This document shows positions 1 to 8,729 of a DNA stretch of 64,000 nucleotides, one piece after another (position 1 is the stretch's first letter; the number at the start of each line of letters is the position of its first letter). Under the pieces are notes generated by a model, which saw only the letters and a list, made by a program, of their open reading frames with translations, ran no database searches and was not told where the DNA came from. Source of the stretch: Serripes groenlandicus (taxonomy: Eukaryota; Mollusca; Bivalvia; Cardiida; Cardiidae); the NCBI GenBank assembly GCA_031761405.1, contig JASEVX010000032.1, positions 1,616,398 to 1,680,397 of the forward strand, given 5' to 3'. The position numbers and the translations under genes were made by a program.

Positions 1-330
1 CACACACACACACACCCTCACACGCACACACATCCTCACACGTAAACACATCCTCACACGTACACACATCCTCACACGTAAACATCCTCACACGTAAACA
101 CATCCTCACAGGTAAACACATCCTCACACGTACACATACATACACACACAAACACACACCCTCGACCGTACACACACACATACACACAACCTCACACGTA
201 CACACACGTACACATACCCTTACACGTACATACAACCTCACATATACACACATACCCTCACACGTACATACACTGACACGTCCTCACACGTACAGACACT
301 CTCATACGTACACATACCCGCACAATGTCT
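1..330. repeat. CA-rich minisatellite
   Basis: A degenerate tandem array opens with (CA)n and continues as variants of ACACATCCTCACACGT of roughly 15-18 bp. It runs off the left edge of the window, so its full length is unknown. No coding potential is seen. Confidence 0.85.
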
Positions 331-1002
331 TACTGTCTGCACATGTTACGTTTCCCCAATAACGTATATAAGGTATTATCTACGTCCCAGGTTTACCTAG
401 TGTTATGATGAGTACCATTGTTGGCATGGACACCTTTTCAAAACACACAACTAAGATACCTTTTAATTACATCTTTCTCGATGTATTTGCCGCATTGCGA
501 AAGAAACCGGCATATGAGCGCAGGTATTTGGAACTATTCGTTTTTTTTTTATTTCATGCCAAAACGACGTAACTCGTATTATTAGCAACGATAAGTAACT
601 GCTATATTAAAACATACCGATGTTATACGACAATGAGTCACGTGGGGTACATTTTACTCATCTGGCCTTCTAAAAAATGAACTCTTTTATTTTCTTTTAG
701 AATTTTAAGTCAGTAATGTTTTAAAATTAATACATTTATTATTGAATGAGAAGCAAACTACTTAAAATACAATTAACCAGACAAATATCAGACTGCGAGA
801 GAAAACAATCTGATCTTTATCAATATTTCCTGTAAGGTACAAGTATCAAATTTAGTCATACTCACACAGTTAAGGATAAGATCGTAATTCGATAAAGGTA
901 AATTATAAAAGTAATAACTGGTATAGAGTTTGTAAAAGTTTTAACATGTTGTGTTTTGGTTAAGTTTAAAGGAAAATCTCTTAAACGTTATAAATATACA
1001 TA
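331..1002. other. AT-rich sequence upstream of the calmodulin-like gene
   Basis: No open frame of note, tRNA or clear transposon end is seen. If the ATG at 1003 is the start of the calmodulin-like gene, this stretch holds its 5' UTR and promoter. No TATA box in a convincing position can be picked out of the AT-rich background. Confidence 0.3.
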
Positions 1003-1005
1003 ATG
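1003..1005 (+). CDS. Candidate exon 1 (ATG only) of the calmodulin-like gene
   Basis: ATG is followed at once by GTAAGC, a good splice donor. Animal calmodulin genes typically have an intron directly after the initiator ATG, so this fits the expected structure and phase for joining to exon 2 at 2493. It rests on the ATG|GTAAG pattern alone; transcript data would decide. A second ATG|GTAAGG at 2431 is less likely, because it leaves only a 59-bp intron and lies in a MITE remnant. Confidence 0.4.
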
Positions 1006-1304
1006 GTAAGCATTAAATGTTATACATTGGTCAGTTTTGTTCCATTATTTAAGTTCGTGGTTCTTTTAAAAGTTTAAGTTTACCCTAATTGTTGTGATTG
1101 TGGAATTGTCATGATGTTTTAAGTGAATATTCTATCGTGTGCCTTTATTGACTGAATATAAAAAAAAAATGGCGGTAATTTCAAAAGAAAAGTTCGAACC
1201 TTTTCCTTCTACTGATCATATATTGGCATTGAAGATAAAAGCGAAAACACGCGTATAGAGAATAAAATCCGTACCGATTTGCAGGCGGCGAATGGTGATG
1301 CACC

Positions 1305-1426
1305 CGCAGCAGACGACGGAATAATGGGGAGTTCTTCTTTAGCCACAATGTTTTAAAGGATGTTGAAAATGATGCTGCTTTAAAAGTCGTTTGCTGCAGA
1401 ACTGTTGATTGTGGGAAAGGGGTTAA
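1305..1426. mobile_element. Partial piggyBac-like MITE (right half)
   Basis: The segment contains GCAGCAGACGAC, TAGCCACAATGTTTTA and AAAAGTCGTTTGCTGCAGAA, then GTGGGAAAGGGGTTAA. These are parts of the family whose complete copy lies at 1456-1686. The left end is degraded. Confidence 0.6.
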
Positions 1427-1455
1427 ATCGAGCCGACAGGAATACTTCATTATTT

Positions 1456-1686
1456 TTAACCCTTTCCCTCATATAGACGCTTTATGACGCCTCTGCAGCA
1501 GACGGCTTTTTTGAAAACATAGTGACAAAAGAAGAAATTGCTCAGAACGAGCAATTTCTCCTTTTGCCACAATGTTTTCCACTTTTTGTCATAGGTTATC
1601 CATTCAATTATGGAGATTTTCTATGTTTTGACAAATTATGTTCAAAGTCGTCTGTTGCAGAATTGTCGTATGAGGGAAAGGGTTAA
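1456..1686. mobile_element. piggyBac-like palindromic MITE, complete copy
   Basis: This is the clearest copy of the commonest MITE in the window. It begins TTAACCCTTTCCCTCATA and ends TATGAGGGAAAGGGTTAA, so TTAA lies at both ends and the inverted repeat starts CCCTTTCCC. Inside, CTGCAGCAGACG is matched by CGTCTGTTGCAG, and GAAATTGCTC/GAGCAATTTC forms a central hairpin. TTAA target sites with CCC-starting ends are the hallmark of piggyBac elements. There is no transposase frame, so this is non-autonomous. Confidence 0.8.
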
Positions 1687-1689
1687 AGC

Positions 1690-2490
1690 GTGACACTATA
1701 TTTTAAAGATAATATTTTGTACAATTCAATACATACTGTAATTGAATACACTAACCCTTTGACTATTGGACCCGATTTAATAAAACCAGTGCCACCAGTA
1801 AAGAGCCAGGCCAGCCGGCGCAATGGTACCGTCTCACCACGGCGCTATACTGTTGGCTGCTGCACTAAGCATAGTTATCTTCGTGTTCCTAGAATTGGTT
1901 ATGGACTATTCCAAATGCATACATGGGACAGCTTATTATTTCAAAACTCGACATTGAAGCGTTGAACGACAGTTTAAAGTATATGATACTTCAGTATTTT
2001 TTTAATGATCTCTTGTCAGAAAGCGGAAATTGATAGGTCGATAGGGTTAGTACAATGACCTAAACAGAAGCCATTCAAAGTTTTAATCAAGAATTGGTGG
2101 ATTTCAAATAAAAATAAAAGTCACTTCGTCCGTTCACACCATTTTGTTTATGGACCTTAAATTGCCAGAACATCAACCAGAGTGTCAAAACAAATTTAAA
2201 CATATCGTTACTGTCAACATACAATACATCTGCAACAGAAGACTAAGAACACATTTAGGATTTACTATTGGACACCTCATGATAATTTGTTTTCCTTTTG
2301 TCACAACACATCTGCTGCTCAAGTGTCCGAAACATTATGTATGTGGGAAAGGGTTAAGAGTAGGAGATATTATTCATTCTGGGTGACATTTTCGAAATTA
2401 TACAAAAGTCGTCTGTCAGCTAAGCTGTAGATGGTAAGGTGTTTTAATGCTGTAATTTATGTGTTAACAATTACGCTTATTTACACCTAC
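1690..2490. other. Intron 1 sequence of the calmodulin-like gene
   Basis: No exon is seen. The stretch contains MITE remnants near 2290-2360 (ending TATGTGGGAAAGGGTTAA) and 2400-2450. Short open frames here have no recognisable protein character. Confidence 0.4.
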
Positions 2491-2492
2491 AG

Positions 2493-2523
2493 GCAGACCA
2501 ACTAACAGAAGAAAAAAAAGTAG
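2493..2523 (+). CDS. Exon 2 of the calmodulin-like gene
   Basis: A 31-nt exon between acceptor CCTACAG and donor GTGAGT. It encodes [10 protein letters not shown] plus one base of the next codon, matching calmodulin residues just after Met1, with KK in place of QI. Confidence 0.75.
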
Positions 2524-2869
2524 GTGAGTGCACATACATTTTCTCGGTCTTCAATTTCCTCATGTCGGACTTAGATTTCCCATAGGGTCGTCCCAGCTAA
2601 TTTTATTTATCCGTTTCCACATGCTAACACATCTGCAGCAGACTCTTTTTGCAGCAATTATTTTATCCAATAATTATACAGATGTTTTCCATAAGTTTTA
2701 CCAAGACATTTTCGAAAATTGCCTGCTGTTTGTTTGCTGTTTGTTTGAACGAGTTCAGACCTCAGACGTGTTTCTTTTTTGTGTGTGTGTTTGTGTGGAA
2801 TCATATATCTCAGTGTGTTAGGTATACCAGTATGTGTGTGTGTGGGGGGGGGGGGGGGGGGGGGGAAGG

Positions 2870-2912
<43 letters not shown>

Positions 2913-5900
2913 GTTACCAATATTACTGTTCTGTTTAAACTGAGCCACAAATTTTAAAGACGTTGGTATGACCCGGCCGGGGATTGAACCCGCGACCTAC
3001 CGCATCCGAGGCAGACGCTATACCACTACACCACAGAGCACGTGGTTCATGTCTATACCAAACCTATTGGTTGTAATATAAGTTTCCCGAATTTAATCGT
3101 TTTCCGAAATGGAAGCACAAGAGACTACGAAAGTTTATCCGTTGACTTTAAACGTTTATTCTCTCGGAGTTGTATGTAAATGGCAAAAGTATAATCTTTC
3201 CTGTAAAATATTACTGTTCGTTAACGCATGTATTTTAGAAGCGTTAGGCCGAATGTTGCTTTAACTAGTAGTTCATGTGAATATTAAAGAATTGCACATC
3301 ATAAGATGGTTGAAGTTAGTTGATTTTCATCAAGTAAAGTATACGATCTTGTAGTTAACATGGCCGACAAGTGAAGTTTTAAAAAGTGAAATAAGCTAAA
3401 ATCACGTTGCCCCATTTAGTCCGATTTTGTTCTTTTTTTTTCACAGAACTTAAAGAAGCATTCAGCTTGTTTGATAAAGACCGTGATGGTACCATTAGGA
3501 CCAAAGATCTGGGAACCGTTATGCAATTTCTGGGACAACATCAGACGGATGCCGAACTCAACATAATAATTGCTGAAGTAGACGCTGATGGTATGAAATA
3601 ATACTCAATCAACTAGAAGTACAAGGAACGTTTGGGGGGAAAACCCACACTTCAATTTATATATCAACATGTACTTACAACTGCTTTGCCTGTATATCTG
3701 CATTCCGGTTTGAGTTGCTTTATATTTCTAAACCTTGAGAAGGTCGATTTTCTTGTGGCTTTGTATAGTGTTTTTACGCCGCTCTCAACATGTTTTAGTG
3801 ATGGTACCATTAGGACCAACGATCTGGGAATCGTTATGCGATTTCTGGGACAACATCAGACGGATGCCGAACTCAACATAATAATTGCTGAAGTAGACGC
3901 TGATGGTATGAAATAATACGCAATAAACTAGAAGTACAAGGAACGTTTGGGGGGGAACCCCACACTTCAATTTATATATCAACATGTACTTACAACTGCT
4001 TTGCCTGTATATCTGCATTCTGGTTTGAGTTGTTTTATATTTCTAAACCTCGAGAAGGTCGATTTTCTTGTGGCTTTGTATAGTGTTTTATGCCGCTCTC
4101 AATATGTTTTAGTTATATCACGGCGTTTCCTATGTAAGTACTCCTGGTTTTTCCTGAGCGCCAAGGAAACAATGCCATTACGACCAAGTTTAAAGTATTC
4201 ATTCTCGTTGTCTGGCGATTTTAATACATTCTTAAAACTCAGTAATATGAGCCGTCCCGCGAGAAAATTAATATTATGGCATCTGCGTAATGTGTCGGCC
4301 CGGATCAGTCTGCGCGGACTGCTCAGCCTGATCCGGGCCGACACATTCCGTCTCAGGGGTATAGAGATATAGAGTAATGATTCCTGAAACAGAAAATCCA
4401 CAGGAGGCGAAAAGTGTTAAGCTATCGCGGCATGCTTAGGCTGATCCGGGTCGATACTTTACGCAGAGTCCACAATGTGGGGAATCCGCCGTGGTCGAGT
4501 GGTTAACGTCGGGGATTTGAAACCGGGTGTCCCGGGTTCGATCCCCAGTCGCGGCACGACGGTCATTGTTGAGTGCCCTTGGGCGAGGCACATTTTCTAG
4601 CCTAGTACTGGTTTGCTTACCCAGGGATCATGAATAGGTTGAACTGTCGCCGTGATATAACTGAAATATTGTTGAAAGCGGCGTGGTACCCCAATAAAAC
4701 AAACAAACCACAATGTTGCTTTTCTCGCGTGACGACTCATTTCACGGCATTACCTGTGTTAGTTTAAGTACTACTGGATTATCACGACAATCTCATACTT
4801 ATATATGCATACAAACAACTATTTAATTAATGGCTATGTCGATAATTATTTTGGACCTGTCACTGAAACCCCTTCCCGGCCGCAGATACATTTTGACGAA
4901 TCTGCCGACGGCTGCTTTTGAAAGCATTGAGGCAAAGAGAGGAAAGGCTTTTTATGAGCAATTTCTCCTTTTTTTCGAAATGTTGACTGTTGTTTATTTT
5001 CATTTTATAGAAATTTTAAATAGTAATATCTAGATGATTTAAAAGTCGTCTGCTTCAGATGTGTTGTATGTGACAACGGGTTATACAGTGTAGTCATAAC
5101 ACAAATACCGGTAGTGCAAATAATTTTAGAAAGCAATTGTCTAGTTTTGCATTTGTAAAAGTCCTTAGTCCTGGAATATAAAGATAAAAACACTTGTGTT
5201 AAGTTAGATGCGGGGCATACTGGTGACACGGGCTTCATAAAATAAAAACTCTTTTTGTCTTTAACAGGAAGCGGATATCTCGATTTCCCAGCATTCCTCA
5301 CTATGATGGCGCGAAATATGAATGAGACAGATTATGAGACAGATTACGAGGAGGAACTGCAAGAAGCTTTCCGTTTGTTTGACAAAGAAGGTAGTGGATT
5401 AATTAGTGTAGACGAACTTCGTCACATTATGTCCAGTTTAGGTAAAAGATTAACAGGAGATGAAGTGAACGAGATACTTAGTGAAGCTGATGTCGATGCA
5501 GACGGAAAACTTAATTATGAAGGTAAAGAAATGAGCGTCCCTCTTGGAGAACCAACCATGTGCAATATGTGACCAGTTTAATCAAGATCATAAAAGCGCA
5601 TGCTCGCAATTTAATATAGTCTGCCTTTTTCACAAATAATTTGCAACAGGTTTCAGGAGACTTCTGAAAAAATGGTAGTAATGGCTGCCCTCCCTGGCGC
5701 TTAAGGCAGCGGGGTTACCATTACGACTGACTGGCTGGTGTCAGAATAAATGGACAAATAGTACAAGTTTACAAGTTTGTTTCAAAGTGTTATTTTAGGC
5801 CATCGGCACATTAACAAATACAAACATTTACAAAAGATGTGAAGGCTGACACAAAACATGACAATACATAATAATACTGTACACTACATAGTTAACTATA

Positions 5901-7153
5901 CAGTACTGCTAACTTACACAGGAAACGCCGGGATTTAACTGAACAATTGTTGAAAGCTGAGTAAAACACTATACAATCAATCAACTTACACGCAATGTGC
6001 ATATGAGCCATCCCTCGAGAAAACCAGCATTGTGGTCTCTGCGTAAAATATCGACCCGGATCAGCCTAAGCATGCCGCGCAGGCTTACCCGGACATACAC
6101 TGTTCGCCTACTATGGATTTTCTGTTTCCTGAATCATTACTGTATACCTCGGAATGTGTCGGCCCGGATTAGTCGGTGCGGATTGCGCATGTTGATCTGG
6201 GTCGATACATTACGCAGAATCCACAACGTTTGTTTTCTCGCGGGTCGGCTCATATGTATCTACACCAATGTTGGTAATTCCATCTAATTAGTCTGTTAAA
6301 TCAAAAATACAACGTGAACATCGTGACAATAGGAGAACTTGTTCAAGATAAGCAGTATCTCCCTTTACCACGCTATTTTAAACTATATTTAGTTATTATA
6401 CTTTCATCCATTATGTCGAATTATATAAAAGAAATAACAAAGAAATGTTACATCTCTGGACTAGGATATCATTATTCTGTTGGTTAATGAATTGAAATCA
6501 TTTTGAGAAAATGTTTGTTTCTGGGTCTCAACTCTGTCAGCGTCGAATCTCCTAAAGAAGACTGTTCAATGTTAACAATCGAGCGACTCGTTGTTTCATG
6601 TTATGTAAGTTCAGAAATATTTTGATTACTAAAGGGTAAGTAAAAGGTAAGTAATGCTGATTTCAGTAGAGACAGCTCGTTACGAGCTGACTCTCCCGAA
6701 CCTGTATTGTTAGCAAAAATTGGCCGCTTCACTAGAACACCGACATAATGGACTCTGCGTAATGTATTAACCCAGATCAGCCTGCGCAGTTCGCACAGGC
6801 TAGTTCGGGCCGACACATTCTTTCTCAGGGGGATAGAGGTATAGAGTAACGAGTCCTGAAACAGAAAATCCACAGGAGCCGAAAAGTGTCTGTCTGGGTT
6901 AGCCTGCAAGGCATGCTTAGTATGATCCGGGTCGATACTTTACGCAGATTATATATATATTGGAGTTATCTGTATTGAAATCATGTTTGATTTCAACTTG
7001 CAAAAGTTGCCTTCTGTTGCCAGAGTTTTCAAAGATCGTCTCAGCGGCTGTTTTCCGCAGTCGTCGGTTTGAATAAAGGTATCAACGGATATCGTTTTAA
7101 AGAAACGATTTTCTTTTATTTCAGAATTTGTAAGGATGATGGCTACCATATAA
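2493..7153 (+). CDS. Calmodulin-like EF-hand Ca2+-binding protein (exons 2-5)
   Basis: Exons 2493-2523, 3447-3590, 5268-5522 and 7125-7153 join in one frame (all junctions phase 1) and end at TAA 7151-7153. With the initiator Met this gives about 153 residues, against 149 for calmodulin. The N-terminus ADQLTEE, the EF-hand-1 region [16 protein letters not shown] in the middle and NYEEFV near the end are calmodulin signatures, and the intron positions match animal calmodulin genes. Loop 1 is [12 protein letters not shown] (Asp at position 12), loop 2 is [12 protein letters not shown] (Ala at position 12), loop 3 is [12 protein letters not shown], and loop 4 is [12 protein letters not shown]. 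Sites 3 and 4 keep the position-12 Glu. Site 2 has lost it and probably binds Ca2+ poorly, and site 1 is weakened. The central linker is four residues longer than in calmodulin. It is a diverged paralogue, not canonical calmodulin; troponin C is less likely given the ADQLTEE start and the length. Confidence 0.85.
2620..2760. mobile_element. Degraded piggyBac-like MITE remnant
   Basis: ACACATCTGCAGCAGACTC followed by pieces related to the family's inner segment. No intact ends remain. It lies in intron 2 of the calmodulin-like gene. Confidence 0.4.
2775..2911. repeat. TG microsatellite with a poly-G tract
   Basis: (TG)n on both sides of an uninterrupted run of about 20 G. The open frames across it on both strands are repeat translations. 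Poly-G runs are prone to length error in assembly. Confidence 0.9.
2972..3055 (-). mobile_element. tRNA-derived SINE head, reverse strand
   Basis: On the minus strand the sequence reads TGGTGTAGTGGTATAGCG (A-box-like), then GGGTTCAATCCCC (B-box-like), the spacing of a tRNA-type pol III promoter. The arms do not fold into a clean cloverleaf, so this is read as a SINE head or tRNA relic and not a tRNA gene. Confidence 0.5.
3447..3590 (+). CDS. Exon 3 of the calmodulin-like gene (EF-hands 1-2)
   Basis: Acceptor TTTTTCACAG, donor GATG|GTATG. The 144 nt encode the rest of EF-hand 1 and the start of EF-hand 2, ending EVDADG at the conserved calmodulin intron position. A partial copy of this exon lies 315 bp downstream. 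Confidence 0.85.
3487..4115 (+). repeat. Tandem duplication of part of exon 3 plus intron (about 315-bp unit)
   Basis: The sequence from TGATGGTACC in exon 3 through its donor and the following intron to ATGTTTTAG is repeated from about 3800 to 4115. The copies differ at a few bases, including one homopolymer change (GGGGGGAAAAC against GGGGGGGAACC). The duplication takes only the 3' part of the exon. Confidence 0.85.
3800..3905 (+). pseudogene. Partial duplicate of exon 3, probably not used
   Basis: It repeats exon 3 from DGTIRT to VDADG with changes K to N, T to I and Q to R, and keeps the GATG|GTATG donor. A cryptic acceptor TTTTAG precedes it, but splicing there gives a phase that fits neither the phase-1 junction after exon 2 nor the one after exon 3. 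Inclusion would shift the frame. Confidence 0.7.
4248..4739. mobile_element. TA-flanked TIR MITE, interrupted by a SINE
   Basis: The left end reads TGAGCCGTCCCGCGAGAAAA and the right end is its near inverse, CTTTTCTCGCGTGACGACTCA. A TA precedes the left end. The right arm is split by a SINE at 4479-4716; without it the element is about 254 bp, like the 249-bp copy at 6004-6252. Internal palindromes include GTGTCGGCCCGGATCAG against CTGATCCGGGCCGACAC. No coding frame; a Tc1/mariner-type non-autonomous element is likely. Confidence 0.8.
4479..4716 (+). mobile_element. tRNA-headed SINE nested in the MITE
   Basis: The head reads GTGGTCGAGTGGTTAACG (A box) and GGGTTCGATCCC (B box). The tail runs GTGATATAACTGAAATATTG and ends CCCCAATAAAACAAACAAA. 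It is flanked by perfect 9-bp copies of CCACAATGT (4470-4478 and 4708-4716), a target-site duplication taken from the MITE arm. The form matches tRNA-headed molluscan SINEs (V-SINE/RUDI type is my reading). Confidence 0.85.
4866..5082. mobile_element. Degraded piggyBac-like MITE
   Basis: AACCCCTTCCC, TGAGCAATTTCTCCTTTTTTTC and AAAAGTCGTCTGCTTCAGAT appear in family order, and the right end is TATGTGACAACGGGTTA. It lies in intron 3 of the calmodulin-like gene. Confidence 0.6.
5268..5522 (+). CDS. Exon 4 of the calmodulin-like gene (EF-hands 2-4)
   Basis: Acceptor TTTAACAG, donor GAAG|GTAAAG. The 255 nt encode the end of EF-hand 2 (GYLDFPA), FLTMMARNM, the linker, EF-hand 3 and most of EF-hand 4. 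The linker contains DYETDYEEE, made by a 12-bp near-repeat of GAGACAGATTAT; this accounts for the four extra residues relative to calmodulin. Confidence 0.9.
5665..5985 (+). mobile_element. SINE-like remnant
   Basis: TACCATTACGACTGACTGGCTGG, GTCAGAATAAATG and, further on, GGGATTTAACTGAACAATTG followed by TTGAAAGCTGAGTAAAACAC resemble the body and tail of a molluscan SINE. The same parts recur in order at 27930-28085. The tRNA head is not recognisable, and other sequence separates the two halves. Confidence 0.5.
6004..6252. mobile_element. TA-flanked TIR MITE, intact 249-bp copy
   Basis: TGAGCCATCCCTCGAGAAAACC at the left and its inverse ending TCTCGCGGGTCGGCTCA at the right, with TA on both sides (6002-6003, 6253-6254). 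It is the intact form of the element at 4248-4739 and lies in intron 4 of the calmodulin-like gene. The 96-residue frame across it is a repeat translation. Confidence 0.8.
6722..6949. mobile_element. Partial TA-flanked MITE copy
   Basis: It carries CTCTGCGTAATGTATTAACCC, GGGCCGACACATTC, the AGAGGTATAGAGTAACGAG segment and GATCCGGGTCGATACTTTACG in family order. Both terminal repeats are lost or degraded. Confidence 0.65.
7125..7153 (+). CDS. Exon 5 (last) of the calmodulin-like gene
   Basis: Acceptor TTTATTTCAG is followed by AATTTGTAAGGATGATGGC and then TAA. Joined to the last base of exon 4 it encodes EFVRMMATI and stop, matching the EFVTMMTSK end of calmodulin. Frame, phase and sequence all agree, so this short exon is well supported. 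Confidence 0.85.
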
Positions 7154-7195
7154 AGACACGTATGCTTACGATATCCGTGTGATCAGATGTTAACC

Positions 7196-7930
7196 ACGTC
7201 AATCAAAGTGTTGAACTACCCTGACCACAATGGACTAAACATAAATTAACAAACTATGCAAACCTTTTACTTGACATTGACGCTTCTCTGACCCCTCTAT
7301 TATGTTATAATGTAAATACGTCAATCAAAGTTTTGAACTACACTGACCACAATGGACTAAACCTACCTCAACAAATTATGCCTACCTTTTACTTGACATT
7401 GACGCTTCTCTGACCCCTCTGTTATGTTATGATATAAATACGTCAATCAAAGTGTTGAGCTACGCTGACCACCATGGACTAAACCAACATCGACAAACAA
7501 TGCCTACCTTTTACTTGACATTTTCCCACATATTGACGCTTCTCTGACCCCTCTGTTATGTTATGATATAAATACGTCAACCAAAGTTTTGAACTAGGCT
7601 GACCACAATGAACTAAACCTACCTTAACAAATAAAGCCTACCTATTACTTGACATTTTACCACATATTGACGCTTCTCTGACCCCTCTATTATGTTATGA
7701 TGTAAATATGTCAATCAAAGTTTTTAACTACGCTGACCACAATGGACTATACCTACCTCAACAAATTAAGCCTACCTATAACTTGACATTTACCCACATA
7801 TTGACGCTTCTCAGTCCCCTCTATTTTGTTATGATATAAATACGTCAATCAAAGTTTTGAACTACGCTGACCACAATGAACTAAACAATGCCTACCTTTC
7901 ATTTGACATTTTCCCACATATTGACGCTTT
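7196..7930. repeat. Tandem repeat, six units of 122-134 bp
   Basis: Units begin at about 7196, 7318, 7440, 7574, 7708 and 7842 with ACGTCAATCAAAG. They share CTGACCACAATGGACTAAAC and CATTGACGCTTCTCTGACCC. The first two are 122 bp; later ones carry an extra CCCACATAT segment and are 134 bp. The array starts 43 bp after the stop codon of the calmodulin-like gene and may lie in its 3' UTR. Confidence 0.9.
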
Positions 7931-7934
7931 CTGA

Positions 7935-8133
7935 ACCCTCTGCAGCAGACGACTTTTGATAACATTTTGGCAAAAGGAGACTTTGTTCATAATGAGCAAT
8001 TTCTGCTTTTTTTCCACACTTCTTTCCGGTCTATTAAATAATCACACTTTCATAACTAGATATTTTCTATATTTTTGATAAGATGTTTTCAAAGTCGTCT
8101 CCTGCATATTTTCTGTATGTGGGAAAGGGTTAA
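7935..8133. mobile_element. piggyBac-like MITE, left end degraded
   Basis: CTCTGCAGCAGACGACTTTTG, GGCAAAAGGAGACTTTG, ATAATGAGCAATTTCTG and the right end TATGTGGGAAAGGGTTAA. Its left end abuts the last unit of the preceding tandem repeat. Confidence 0.75.
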
Positions 8134-8159
8134 ATGCAGAATAATAAACTTATTTTCTT

Positions 8160-8470
8160 AATGATGTCACCAACTGGATGAAAGCTATCAAGATAGCTAA
8201 ATTTTGTCACCTCGTGAACGAGAGCTATCAAGATATTTAAATGATGTCTCCCCGTGGATGATAGTTGTCGGAATAGCTACATGATGTCACCCCTTGGACG
8301 AGAGCTATCAGGATCATTAAACGATTCCATGCAGTGGTTGTTAGCTAGCAGGATAGCCCAATTATTTCATCATGTTGCTAAGATCTATCAGGAACTCCCA
8401 ACGATGTAAACCCTTGAATGGGAGCTCAAGATAGCGCAATGTGTTAATGCTGTTGGTCAGAGCTATAAGG
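8160..8470. repeat. Degenerate 40-bp-unit minisatellite (short array)
   Basis: Units such as GATGTCACC...TGGAcGAGAGCTATCAGGAT belong to the same family as the long array at 12617-14330, more diverged. It lies just before block A copy 1. Confidence 0.75.
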
Positions 8471-8729
8471 CGGGATTCCATAATAATACTTTCTTACATG
8501 AATACTTTTCTTATTCTGTCTTGCTTTGTTATTCAGCTGCAGTTTTGGAATATGTGGGAAAGGATTAAAACCTATTATGTCTTTTCTCTCTCATTCTTCT
8601 ATCGAAAAGTCCAAATTATATATTTTATCACTTTTATATGGATTAAAGGACTGGTGTGCAGATTGGCCGATGCGAAGTGCAAACTCATGCAGTTTTTATA
8701 GAACTCGACCGGGTTGACAAAGGTTTATA

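Noticed and set aside
2431..2433. ATG|GTAAGG as exon 1 of the calmodulin-like gene
   Set aside because: It would leave a 59-bp intron and sits inside a MITE remnant; ATG|GTAAGC at 1003 is better.
2528..2948. Open frames on both strands across the TG/poly-G tract
   Set aside because: Translations of a microsatellite (runs of Gly, Val/Cys, Thr/His).
3362..3376. ATGGCCGACAAG resembling a calmodulin start (MAD)
   Set aside because: It lies after exon 2, is followed by TGA in the same frame, and does not fit the exon order.
4490..4558. Possible tRNA gene (also at 2972-3055, 15570-15640, 16930-17000, 39340-39410, 47280-47355)
   Set aside because: A and B boxes are present, but the cloverleaf is incomplete and most have SINE bodies and tails attached.
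6004..6287. 96-residue frame and the similar frames at 3947-4401 and 6601-6909
   Set aside because: They lie over the TA-flanked MITE; similarity between their translations reflects the repeat.
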